A stretch of DNA of 64,000 nucleotides from Ligustrum vulgare (GCA_963555705.1 OY743176.1:61020040-61084039), one strand, 5' to 3'; counted from the first letter of the stretch, positions 36,083 to 47,614 are shown. Made by a program: numbers and translations. Notes: a model not told the origin generated them from the letters alone.

Positions 36083-37014
36083 TGATGAGATCCCGGTCGG
36101 GGAATCTCGTGGAAAACGCGGAAAAACGAAATTTAAAACCTAGGAAAGATCTAGATCAGATTTGACGCGAAAAATAAACAAGAATTAAAATACTGGAAAG
36201 ATAAAATTGACGATAGGACCTTGACCCAAGATTCATGACGCAAGAAATTGACGATGCGGAATCGAGATCCAAGGTTTTCGAAACACCACAAGGACTTGTC
36301 AATTTCCTTGATAAGATTCTAATTGGAAACGCATCAAATATTATCGCGAATATTTGATAAGTTCAACGCCACAAATATTTTACAATATTTGATAAGTTGG
36401 ATTTGTTCTCGAAGAACACCAAAGGGACTCCTCAACCTTTAACAAGAGAATCCTCTCTTAATTTAATTCATAAACTCAAACTTAACTGTTTTTTTTTTAC
36501 AATGAATGGAAAGGAATATATATAAGCAAAATAACCTAGTTGCTAATTTACTCAAAATATAATTCTAATTAAACTAGAATACTAAACTAGGCAAACAATT
36601 AATTAAAAACGGAAAATAATTAAAAATCCCCTAAAATTCGGAAAACCTCAATTACGGCCGTGATAAACACTTTTACAGTCGTAAATGGCTTTCTGCTTAA
36701 GACTTACGGCCGTGACCATCTTTCTTACGGTCGTAAATATGGAATTCTTCAATTCTTCATCTGATCCCGAGGCGGAGTTACGGTCGTGATAATAACTTTT
36801 ATGGCCGTGATTATAAGAGTTACGGCCGTGACAGATATTCGTTACGGCCGTAATGACCATTCTGCCCAAATAACTTCGATCACTCGTCTCAGTTTGTTCC
36901 TTTCGCCTTCTTGGCTCGACTCCAACATGAAACTTGCTCCGTTTTGCACGTAGATCACTGTCATATTGCCGATGTCTCGACTTTTCCCTTCGATGCCTGG
37001 TCCGGATCATATCA
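36083..37014 (-). repeat. R10 5' LTR
   Basis: 932 bp, near-identical to 33478-34405; it carries its own palindrome array at 36652-36853. The differences by eye are scattered substitutions and a T-run length change near 36488. Confidence 0.95.
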
Positions 37015-37019
37015 CTTTT

Positions 37020-37830
37020 CAAGAATTGTGCGACATGCAGCGCATGAATGGAGTTCCAGATGATGTTGTAAAGCTGAAATTGTTCTCATTCTCATTGGCA
37101 GACAAAGCTAAAGCTTGGTTCTATTCCTTACCTCTAGACACTATTACCACCTTTGAAATCCTGAGCTAAAAATTCGTAGATAAATTTTTTCCACCCGGTC
37201 GGATGTCAAAGCTTAGGCGTGAAATTTTATCCTTTAGTCAACATCCAGGGGAATCCATTTTTGAAGCTTGGGAAAGGTTCAATGAGCTTATTAGACAGTG
37301 TCCTACCCATGGAATCGTAGATTGGATCTTAGTTCAGACATTCTATAATGGGTTGACAAATGAAAATAAGAAGCACGCAGACTCAGCAGCTGGGGGATCA
37401 GTAATGGATATGACTTATGAAGAAGCTTCTGAGATTTTTGAAAAGATGGCTTTAAATAGTTACCAATGGTATTCAGAGATGTCTGCACCTAAGTCTGGGG
37501 GAGTAATTTCCGTTAATGAGATTACATCATTAAATGCTAAATTGGATGCTTTGACGAAGAAAGTTGACAGATGGGTGTGCAGACAGTCAATTCAGTTCAA
37601 ACAGCGCTATGTGATTTTTGTTTTGAAAATCACACTGTTAATTTCTGTCACATGCAACAGAGTCAATCAAATCCAGAACAAGTCAATTTCGTGGGTAACA
37701 GGCAGCAGGGTGGTCCTTATTCACAAACCTACAACCCAGAATGGAAGAATCACCCAAATTTTTCTTGGTCTAACAATCAGTCTGTTCAGCGTCCACCTGG
37801 TTTTCAACAATAGCAGGAACAACAATCTCA
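37020..37830 (+). pseudogene. R9 gag core and zinc knuckle
   Basis: It continues from 33477: NGVPDDVVKLKLFSFSLADKAKAWF, a stop at 37168, then KFFPPGR and ERFNELIRQCPTHG in frame 37203-37862. A frameshift near 37571 leads to CDFCFENHTVNFC, a CX2CX3HX4C knuckle one residue shorter than the usual CX2CX4HX4C. A tail ends at a stop at 37811. It encodes a retrotransposon particle protein of Athila style and is broken by at least two lesions besides R10. Confidence 0.85.
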
Positions 37831-37837
37831 TAAAACC

Positions 37838-38430
37838 ATGGCAGAAAACATGGAGATGTTAATCCAGCTAGTCAAAAGTCAGAATGGTGAGATTATGAAT
37901 CAAGCAGCTGAGATTAAGAGTTTGAAGAGACAAATGGGAGAGCTGGCAGCTAGCAGTTTAATAAGACAGCCAGGACAGTTACCCAGTAATACTGAAACAA
38001 ACCCTCGGGAGCATGTTAATGCAATAACAACAAGGAGTGGGGTTCAGCTATCTGAAGTGACTGTAGAGGAATATGAAAAGCAGAAGAGCCAAAAGAAAAT
38101 GTGGTGGAAGAGCAAAAAGGTGAAAAAGAACAGGGGTCGACTCCTGAAGTTCAAGAAAAAGTTAAAAAAGAAGTTCGAGTTAGACCGTCAGTCAAATCTT
38201 ATGTGCCTCCAGTTCCATATCCACAAAGACTGAGAAAGCAAAATCTGGAGCAGCAATTCGGGAAATTTTTGGAGATCTTCAAGAAATTACATATAAACAT
38301 CTCTTTTGCCGAAACTTTAGCCCAAATGCCCCTCTACTTGAAATTCATGAAAGAGATACTGTCAAATAAAGGGAAATTGGTTGATCATGAAACAATAGCT
38401 CTTAGTGAGGAATGCAGTGCCATTATCTAA
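37838..38430 (+). pseudogene. R9 gag-protease linker
   Basis: Frame 37838 to about 38095 is a coiled-coil-like stretch (MAENMEMLIQLVKSQNGEI, IKSLKRQMGELA) followed by TTRSG, a common Athila linker word. A frameshift near 38090-38101 joins to 38101-38430 (FLEIFKKLHINISFAETLAQM), ending at a stop at 38428. Confidence 0.75.
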
Positions 38431-38436
38431 AAGAAG

Positions 38437-39129
38437 TTGCCACAGAAACTAACAGATCCAGGGAGTTTCTCGATCCCTTGTACTATTGATAAATTTACTT
38501 TTGATAATGTATTGTGTGATCTTGGTGCCAGTGTCAATTTAATGCCCTTATATGTGTACAAGAAACTTGGTTTGGAGGAGCCAAAACCAACCAATATCAC
38601 ACTGAAACTAGCCAACAGATCCATTCAGTACTCGTACGGTATTGTTGAGAACGTGATAGTAAAAGTAGACAAATTCTTCTTTCCAGTTGACTTTGTGATC
38701 CTGGACATGGAAGAGGACACTCAAATGCCCCTCATTCTTGGAAGACCATTTCTTGCTACTGGACGAGCCCTAATCGATATTGAAAATGGGGAAATCATTT
38801 TTAGAGTCGAGAATGAACAAGTCAGCTTCAGCATCAAGCCAAGACAGGATCTCGAATATCTAAAGGAAAGTTGCTTCAAGGTGGAAGGAGTAATTCAGAA
38901 TCCAGAAGAAACTTTGAAGCAAGGAATAAAATTAGACAACAATTCAAAGAAAAATGAAGGGAAGATGGAGGTGAAGAAGAAAGGAAATAACTTGAAGAAG
39001 GAGGAAAAACCAAATTTTGCTCAGTTCCCAAACAATGGAGTCATCAAGGTGCAAAACAAGGTTGAAAAGTGCAAAGTAGGAAATTGCAAAGTGTGCAGGA
39101 CTTCAAGAAGATTTTTCAAACCTCCATGA
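38437..39129 (+). pseudogene. R9 retropepsin, last coding segment
   Basis: The frame has active site CDLGASVNLMPL (residues about 27-38), a word VDKFFFPVDFVILDM and the C-terminal LILGRPFLATGRALIDI, the normal Athila protease pattern, with the catalytic aspartate present. A Lys-rich tail follows, ending RRFFKPP at a stop at 39127. In R4 the RT comes next; here non-coding sequence begins. The open length (230 residues) without a stop contrasts with the broken gag. Confidence 0.85.
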
Positions 39130-42030
39130 TTTCGATGTGCAAAAGTCAGGCTTAAGACTTAAAACAGAGCGCTTGTTGGGAGGCAACCCAACCTTTCTTC
39201 CCTTTTATTTATTACGCTTTCATAATTTATTTATTTGCTGAATTTTAGATAAATGCATGATAGGTAACCTGTTTGAGGGTTTTGCATGTTTGCATGTTAA
39301 AACTCTATTGCTTGTTGCACTATTTTTGCATATTTAGGTATGTTTTTAATTTTACATATTTTTGTTAAACTAGGCTTTTAATTGTCATCCCATACATTAA
39401 ACACACTAGTTTAGATCATGAAGTTAATGCTTGGAAAATCATTGCATACATCATGATGTTATTAGGGGTTAAAAACGAGGTAGAAGCTCAAAAATAGGAA
39501 AATTTTCAAAGCTGCCGAACAACTGAGCGATCGCTCAGTACAACTCTTGCGCGATCGCGAGAATGAGTGTTTAATTAAAATGTGCTACAGTTTTTGACCA
39601 CGCGATCGCTGGAATTCCTACTACGCGATCGCGTGGTTGAACTGGGACCAGTTCCGGCAGTTTAAAGCTTTTTACTTGGCTTTTTCAATCTCAAACAGTA
39701 CAAACTCGTTTTCTCTCCCCAAATCACTCCAAACATGATTTTCATTTATTTTTGTATGCATTCAACACTTCTTTGCATCAAATTCATCGCTTATTTCACT
39801 TCAAAATCAAGCAAACGGTATGAAATTCTTCACTTAAATCAATGTATACTCAAAAGTTTGAAATTTTCTTTGAGTTTTTGGATTTTGAAATTGTGAATGG
39901 TGAAGAATGGGTTTAGATTAGATGTTGGAGAATGTGATTTTTGGTTTAATGGACACAAATTTTGGGTTCATTCATGCCTCCAAACCTATGCATATCTTTT
40001 AATTTTTGTAATGCACATTAAGTGTTTGATAAATTGCTACAATGAGATTTTTGTTCAAATTTGAGAGATTCTTCCGAGCATTTATCTTCATGACATGGTT
40101 ATTATTGAGTATGTATGTTTAGTTCATGAATTAGTACACTATATTGCATGAAAATCATGAAAACCATGTTTGCACCATGGCAGTCTCATTGCACCAGAAA
40201 ATTAGTTCACGTCACCCACTTCTCCATAATTTTTCATGACCTTATTGAACTCCAAATGACCTGAATTTTTAATATGTTGTAGACCATGCTGTGAACTTTA
40301 ACATATCAAAAGATGGCTTGGAAAATTTTGTGTTTTTCTAGGCAATGTCAAGGCTTGAATATGTGTGGTCTACCATTGTTGAAAATTAAAAATTTTGCTT
40401 TAACTTTAGTTTGGGGGTGTGGTACTGAATGTCCATTATTTCTTATTGATGTTTATGACTTCTGATGCTAATTATCTCTTATTTGCAGGGAAAACACCAG
40501 TCAAAACACGCCAACCTAATTTGAACAATACAAATAAAGGGTCGATTCATCCAATGCAGTGCAACAAGAAACTTCAAAGAAATACATCTTCTACACTTGG
40601 GAAGTTCTCGTTCTCTTTTCTTTGTCTTGTTTTACATTGTTGAATCTTTTCGACAAACATTGAGGACAATGTTCATTTCAAGTTTGGGGGTGAAAATTCA
40701 TTGCATTCTTCATTCATTTTATATTCATTCGATTCTATAGGGACCAAAAATTTTTTTTTTGAAAACTTTGTTGACATGTTTATTGCCTAGGATATAGTAT
40801 GAATCAATTTGTGTTTAGGCTTGAAAATTGGACAACATGAAAGTATGAACTTATTTTGAACTAGTTATGTTTTGTTAGATTCATATCCATTGCGCACATA
40901 GCCAGCGTTGGATAATTGCTTGTGTAAGGGATTTTGTTTAATACACGTGAGGCAAAGTTTACGCAATTTGAACTTAGGAATGACTTGAAAATCCCTGAAC
41001 TTAGATCGTTAGACATCCCATCCCTAAATTAGAACCAATCATGCTAAAAGGCAAGTTTGGGGGTAAAATGGTTGGAATTTGTATGTATTGACGGGTATAA
41101 ACCATTTCCAGCATAAAAATAGAAAAATGCTGAAGGTCTTATTCTCCTCTTCAAATGCCTTTTTGACTAGAGTAAGTAAGTCCGAGGGGTCTTTCAAACC
41201 TGGTGCCCTAAAGCTAACTGCCTTGGGAGTCATTGACCTAAAGCTCATTACAGGGGTCAATTAGAAAGCAAGTACAGAGAGTGGACTTACACATAAGACA
41301 TTATAACATCTTTAACTTTTCTGTTTAAGCCTTTATGACTCGGGCAAGTGCGTCTGAGGGGTTCTTTGAACCTGGTACCCTAAATCCAAACCGGTTTGAG
41401 AGTTTCCGATCTGAAAGCCTGCTACAGGGGTCATATAGAAAGCAAGTATGAAAAGTTCTGCACAAAGATTGTAAAAGACAAGGACAATTAAAAGAAAAAG
41501 TAGTCCATCAAAAGAAAAAGTATATATATACTTTTGATTTGTAGAATTGTGGTCTGCTTTATTTTGATTTGTTATGCATGCATATTTCTGATTGTGACTA
41601 CCTTGTGGGGAAAAAGCAAAGAATATTTTTAGAACTCACATAGATAAAAACTCGGGATGTAAGAGAAAAGCAGAAAGTAGTGATCATCCATGAGCGTTGA
41701 AAGGAATTTCATTAGAAATCATAGATTGACCACATGGGATTCGGCTTGATTATGCATAATGAGCCACACAGTGTTGAGCATATCTTTTGCTTAAGTGTGA
41801 GTTTGACATTGGCTATTCACACACATACTGGAAACTCTGGCAGGATATAACTAGAAATTATTTTGCATTGTTGTTCATGACTCTTGCTTAAAGCTTAAAT
41901 TAGTTTGGACTATGGAGGCATATGGTAAACATGTTGACATAACAAAAATATTTATTCTCTTATTTCTTTGATTTTTGTAGTTTATTTTCCATTGTTCGAG
42001 GACGAACAATAATTCTAGTTTGGGGGTATT
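39130..42030 (+). other. R9 long 3' non-coding region
   Basis: No coding domain found; the small frame 40419-40643 has none. Landmarks: GCTTGTTGGGAGGCAACCCA (39171-39190, also in R8); the internal palindrome quartet (39525-39637); the block CAAACTCGTTTTCTCTCCCC (39701-39720, also in R8); a donor-like GGTATG near 39818 and acceptor-like TTATTTGCAGGG ending at 40490; CATTGAGGACAATG with AGTTTGGGGG (40659-40690); and a second GAGGACGAACAA with TTTGGGGGTA (41999-42028), the likely polypurine tract. The splice-like signals suggest the remains of a spliced downstream gene (inference). Confidence 0.6.
39525..39637. repeat. R9 internal palindrome quartet (same word as its LTR)
   Basis: GCGATCGC cores are centred at 39530.5, 39554.5, 39605.5 and 39628.5: spacing 24, 51 and 23 bp. 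The outer context varies (GAGCGATCGCTC, ACGCGATCGCGTGG). Confidence 0.85.
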
Positions 42031-43518
42031 TGATAAGTGTGTTTTATACACTTATCTGTATGTCTAAATTAGAAGAAATTATTGTCGTTTTAGAATATAT
42101 GCTCCTTAATTTGTGTTTATTTGTTTACTTTTCAGAAAATGTCCCAATCAAAGAAGAATCAAGCAATTAATGGAAAAAACGGCAATATTGGATGTTAATT
42201 GGAGCTTAATTGAGCAAGTGAGAGATATGTGACGTCAACCGGGAAGGTTCATGGTGCTCAAGTGAACAAATCAGAGGTTGGAGGTCCCAATTGAAGGAAT
42301 TGAGAGCTTAATTAAGAAATTCAAGAAGAATATAAAGTTTGGGGACTAAGTAACAATTGAAAGTGGAGGACTAAGGCTGCAATTAAAGGTCGGGGACTAA
42401 CTTATACAGCCGAAAAAAGATGGAAGTCGCGATCGGGAGAAGACGTAAAATTGTAACCCGAGAGTTTTAACGAAGTCCACGCGATCGCAAGGGTTGAAGC
42501 CACGCGATCGCGTGCTTATCCGGCTGGGCCGACTGTGGGCTTTTTCTCGCGATTTTCAACAGAAGTCTCTCTTTCTTGACCTAGGTTTCTCCAAAACCTA
42601 AATATACAACACATGAGGCACGAAATCTGAACCTTTGCCTCTCCAAAGAACGAGCCACAATCAAGCTTTTCACGTCAAATTCTTGGGAGATCGGAGCTTT
42701 GCAAAATAGCGACACTTGGAGATACTTGAAGAATTGATAATTGGTGCAATCTTTCCATTCTTCTTTGTTATTTTCAATGAACGTCATTATATTTTGTTTT
42801 TGCTATTTAAATATGATGTGTAGCTAAATTCTACGTTGGGATGAAGGATGTAGCCTAATTAATTATTTTAATTCCATATTCCTTGTTTTAACGACTGAAT
42901 GCATGTGTTGATTTATTATTATGTTTAATTCGTGAATGAACTGGCCACTTATTCATATTTTATGTGTTATTTCCATAATCTGAGATGTGAGTTAATGACA
43001 TAGATCTAGGTAATAAATCCGGTAATTGAACGAGAGATAAGATATACTTTTGTTATTATTGCGGTCGTGTGTGAATTCTTGTGTGTAATGCATCTAGATA
43101 AGAAATATTCGGACCCTCTGTAAAGATACAAGGTTGACTTATTTAGGTAGGATTGATTTAAATTCAAAAGAGGAATCTCAATTTGAATTAGTGAATTCGA
43201 TCGATCATATATTTAGAAAATAAAATCTGGAATTGGAATTAATTTAATTGGCTAGGTGAACTCGTGAATCCCAACCACTTTACAATCATCTTTTATAACA
43301 AAACAATTTCACAATTTAATTTTTTAATTCATCTTCTTAGTTTTAATTTAAAATATCAAATTTTCTTTGTTTGTTCAAATAAAGTATAGATCTAACATAT
43401 TTCGGTAATTAATAGCAGTTCTCGTGGGACGATAATCCGGACTCTAAGGTCCACTATATTACTTCTCACGACCCGTACACTTGCGGGGATATCTCGCATT
43501 GCGAGATATCAGTGAACA
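42031..43518 (+). repeat. R9 3' LTR
   Basis: 1488 bp starting TGATAAGTGTG and ending GTGAACA. It has three palindrome words (centres about 42432.5, 42484.5 and 42507.5) where the 5' LTR has four; about one 22-bp step was lost. The U5 hairpin is kept at 43488-43510. Confidence 0.92.
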
Positions 43519-45497
43519 GTTTGTTTACATACGTTGACCAAACCATTTCAATTAAAAGTGTTAAACTAAGAACCATAGATATCCATCAATACATGCACCC
43601 CTTTCCACTCACAAACTTCTTCTTGAGCTGTTTGGTTCAAAATTTAGGGTCAGGATGTTTAAAGATCTAAGTTTTGGAATTATAAAGTCATTCATAAGGT
43701 CAAGTTGCATAAATACCCCCAAATATGTCAAACATACTCCTACACAAGTAATAATTTAACAATGGCTATATGCTCAAGAATATGAAAATCTAACACGAAT
43801 AACAAGTCAAGAAAATTCAAGTTTTTACATTGTCCATTATTCAAGCTAAATCACAAAATTGATCAAAATTATTTCCTAGACAATAAACAAATCAACAAAA
43901 AATTTCTAATTTTTTTTAATTTTTAAATTTTTTTTTTCCAAATTTTCAGTGTTTTTGTATCCCAAAGAATAAAATGAATACAAAATAATGAGATTTCCAC
44001 TCCAAACTAGAAATACACATTGTCCTCAATGTATGTCAAATAGATATAATCAAATATAGCACATAAGAAAGGGGATCAAGTACTTCCCGGGTTTGGAGAT
44101 GTAATGTAAACTTTTGAAACTTTTCTTTTGATATCACTTGAATGATTGCGACCCATTTCTATCTTGGTTTGATGTGTTTGAAGTGGCGTGTTCCTCACAA
44201 ATAAACGATAAGTAACATTAGAGCTCATCAATTACATTAGAAATCAGAAGTAAACACAACCACAACCGCCAAATTAAAGATAGAGCATAAATCTGAATTT
44301 TCCCGAGCCATCTTCGGACACATGAAAGTACATAACATGGTATATAAATTATCAAAAATTCAGATCATTTGGAGTTCAATATGGTCGTGAAAACATGTGG
44401 CAAAGTAGGGACCTGAAGCTAAAAATTGGTGCAGTAACCTGCAGTGGCCCTGCAGTGAGTGCCTAACTATGCCTAATACGTCAACTTTGAATTTTATGCA
44501 TTAAACCAGTGTAAGACATGAATGAATGACACATATAACATGTATAACATGTATTAAAGGTGCTCATTCAAAAATATTTTCAAAAACTCGAAGAAATCAC
44601 CATTGTGACATTTTATTGAACACATCATGTGCACAAGTGAGAACCAAGAAGAATCAAAGAGTTGGGAACTAGAAGTTATCCCAAAATTCTCACCTAGTTC
44701 TCACAATCAATTTATCATCAACTCTGAGCCTAGTCCACAATCTGATCATCCATAAACTCAAGATTCCCATAAAAGCAAGAAAACTCTAAAAAATTGCAAT
44801 TTTCCAAAGAAGTGAAGAGAATCATACCTTTTGGAGAGATTGTGTTGTGGTGCAAGCTTCTATGATACTCAAATCCATGTGAATATATGCAAGTTAGATG
44901 CCATGAGGGATTGGGATGAATTTGGGGGAGAGAAAACGAGTTTGTTGTTATGAATTTTGAAAAATGCCTATTCCATGTTAAAACACTGCCCAACTTGTCT
45001 CGAGAAGTACTGTGCAGCCGCTCAATTGAGGTTCTGGTGGTTGCGTAGTTATAAATTGTAGAAACTACATATTTTATTTATGCGTGGCCACCAAGTTTTA
45101 GATGGTGTGGCTACGCAATGGCCTAGTTGGACCCAAAATTTTTGTATTTTGAATTTTAAACTCCATTTTTTACTCCTATATGCCTCATGTTTATGATTCC
45201 AGGAAAAAAAATCAAGCATGAAATGAGGATCAAGATTTCCATGGAATGATCATTGCTATGAAAGTTCAATATGCACTAAACTATGATTTCATGTTTTTAG
45301 GCCATAAATTGATGATGCTCATGATGTACAAACTACAACAAAGACTATGCACTTATCAACCAATTCATGTGGTGTAAACAATGTCATGCTAATGTGATAA
45401 CTCAACCATGCAAAGACTAAAACTAAAAATGCAAATAAATCCTATAACTAAACATAAAACAATAAATAAAGCAAAATAAATAAAAATGGATAGAAAA
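43519..45497 (-). other. R8 long 3' non-coding region
   Basis: It is collinear with R9 39190-41110 on the other strand. Shared blocks are AAACTCGTTTTCTCTCCCC (about 44926-44944), donor-like AAAGGTATG (44825-44832) and CATTGAGGACAATG (44019-44032). Where R9 has a splice-acceptor-like TTTGCAGGG, R8 has TTTGTGAGG, so the AG is lost. No gene. Confidence 0.6.
45010..45121. repeat. R8 internal palindrome quartet (TTGCGTGGCCACGCAA type)
   Basis: Words are centred near 45017.5, 45040.5, 45087.5 and 45110.5: spacing 23, 47 and 23 bp. The best words are TGCGTGGCCACC and GTGTGGCTACGCAA; the first is very degenerate. Confidence 0.65.
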
Positions 45498-45560
45498 TTG
45501 GGTTGCCTCCCAACAAGCACTATGTTTAAAGTCTAAAGCACGACTTTTTACCGTGATTGT

Positions 45561-46470
45561 TCAAGGAACTCTAAATAAGGCTTTTGACAACCTTCTTTGT
45601 TTGTGCCACTTGAATTTGCTCCAATATGCATTCATGTACCAAAATTTCACTTTGCCCATGTTATTTATGCAGACACCTCCACTCAATTCGAACTTCAATA
45701 TATAGATTTCAATCATTTCTTCATCACCAATAATGAAATCAATTTTAATTGAATTTTCTTCGAGCTCGATGCCCTGCTTGTGAATTCTTGGCAATGGAAT
45801 AATGATTTTTTCATGGTAGGTGTTTTCTTCTGGTTGATCCAAAATTTCAGGTCCCTCTTCTTTTTCTTTAGTTGTTTGAACAAATTTTTCTAAGCCATCT
45901 GATATTTTCACTTGAATTTCTGGAAACTGGTCTGGTGGCTTCTCTAATTTGCTCACTGCCAAATGCTACCTTGGATTTTTCGCTTCATTGATTTCTTCCT
46001 GTTGAATTTTTAGCATCTGTCTCAATATGACCAGGTTTTCATTCAAGGTGATTTGAATTTGGTCCAGTTGTTAAGCTGGTGGGCTTTGTACATTCAAATT
46101 ATCTGACCACGAGTAATCTTGATGCTCGTCCCAGTAAGGATCATAAGTTTGAGAATGTGGATAGCTCTGTTGTACTAGATAATAATTTCTTAAACAATCG
46201 ACCTTCCGCATACCATCTTGGGGTGCAACAGGACAATCATGTAAAGCATGATTTCTAAGGCAAAAGTCACAATTCAGATGAGTCTGCACTGTATGCATTG
46301 GTTGTTTACCCAAACTGTCTAATTTTACCTCAAGTTCTGCCACAAGTTTCGCATACAGTGTTGTTTGATTAGAGTGCTATTGATAACTATTCCCTGCCAT
46401 CTTGCCATGTTGCCTCCAACTATCTGAAAGTTCGTTTAGCCCCTGAAAAGGAGACATTCACAACTTTTTA
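45561..46470 (-). pseudogene. R8 shortened gag and linker
   Basis: Directly after the primer region the minus strand gives gag C-terminal sequence with CDFCLRNHALHDC, the same CX2CX3HX4C knuckle as R9 (about 46230-46270), then SYPHSQTYDPYW..HQDYSWSDN. After stops, frame 45962-45561 has an acidic linker and ends near 45561. The Gag core domain is missing, as if deleted between primer site and knuckle. It is non-functional. Confidence 0.7.
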
Positions 46471-47503
46471 AATGTTCGACGTCAAAAACTTGATGTGTGC
46501 TAAATTGTAAGTGCACGATATTCCATTCAAGTAATATAGTGAACTTTTTGAGTCTGAGTTATCATTTCCACGAGGATTGTAATTAAGTACCAAAATATGT
46601 TAATTATCGCCTTATTTGAACAGTGAAATAATGATGAATTATCTAAACTATAATAGAAAATAAAACTAAATAAAAGCAAAACAAAAGATTACAACTTTGG
46701 ATTTTTTTAAATTGATGTTTATAAGTGTTGGGGACATCCAATTTCACATCAGTCGATATTCTTAATTCAATTTATCTAGTTTTATTCTCATCTATGTGCT
46801 CGATCAAATTCACTTATGCTTACGAAATTCCTATCTCGAGTTTAAATCAACTCTACCTAATTAGTCAACCGTGTTTCTAGACAGCATGTCATAATAATTA
46901 GGTGCATGAAACATAAGAATTCGTGTAGCGATCGCAATAATAATAAACATATATCTCTATCATTTGTCCAAATACCGAATTTTATTCCTAGATTTAGGTT
47001 GTTAGCTCACCTCTCGGATTGTGAAAACAACCCATTAAATAAATGAATTACTCGCAAATTAATTCATGCATTAAACACAAAATAAAATCAACACATGCAA
47101 CTAAAGTGCAAAACTAGAATTATAGAATAAAAAGCGTAAAACTAAGCTACATTGAATATCGCAACTATGAAATTAGTTGTTCATCAATAAAGAAATAAAA
47201 ACGTAGAAATAGATATAACTATGCATGTTGAGTTAGTTTATCAAATTAATAAGAGAAAGGAAATCTTGCACCAAGTATTTCGCTCCCCGTTTATAATCAT
47301 CAATTCCCCCGCCTTTGTCTTGATTTTCGCCTCTAAGTTGTGAATGATAGAACAATTAATTATGAACTTGAGAGGTTGTTAAAAGGTCTCAAAAGGCTCT
47401 CTAATTCGTGCATGAGAATTTATATTTATAGTCGTAGAAGAAACCTAGGAAAACAAGAAGAAAATTCGCGCATGAGTTTGACTTCGCTGCTAGGTCGAAC
47501 AGT

Positions 47504-47614
47504 TGCACGACTGTGCAGAAGAAACCTTGGTGGTCGCGCAGTTCATTGATTTTCGGTTATGTTAATTTCACTGATGTCGTGCAACCGCATAGCAGTGAAG
47601 CTCATGGCCACGCA
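47504..47614. repeat. R8 LTR palindrome quartet (TTGCGTGGCCACGCAA type)
   Basis: Words are centred near 47510.5, 47533.5, 47582.5 and 47607.5: spacing 23, 49 and 25 bp. Several are degenerate; TGCACGACTGTGCA and ATGGCCACGCAAT are the clearest. Confidence 0.65.

Larger units (their letters stand above)
33478..37014 (-). mobile_element. R10: 3.5 kb non-autonomous gypsy element with intact LTRs
   Basis: Read on the minus strand: 5' LTR (37014-36083), initiator-tRNA-Met primer site (TGGTATCAGAGCTTGG), a short reading frame with zinc knuckle and protease, a linker with repeats, a polypurine tract (AAGAGAGGGAGTA) and the 3' LTR (34405-33478). The LTRs start TGATATG and end CTCATCA, with 5-bp target duplication CTTTT. 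There is no Gag core, RT or integrase. The LTRs are nearly alike, so it is the youngest of the three nested elements. Confidence 0.92.
31563..43518 (+). mobile_element. R9: non-autonomous Athila-like gypsy element inserted in R8
   Basis: It has LTRs at 31563-32983 (5' end truncated) and 42031-43518, a tRNA-Asp-type primer site, gag and protease. It lacks reverse transcriptase, RNase H and integrase. After the protease come GCTTGTTGGGAGGCAACCCA and a 2.9 kb non-coding tail with a palindrome cluster. R10 (33478-37014) sits in gag. The missing first part of the 5' LTR together with a short loss of R8 points to a deletion across the left junction. The lack of pol means movement would need helper enzymes. 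Confidence 0.85.

Noticed and set aside
29384..47614. Palindrome clusters as CRISPR-like arrays
   Set aside because: The spacers are not unique equal-length spacers, the words are degenerate and the host is a plant.
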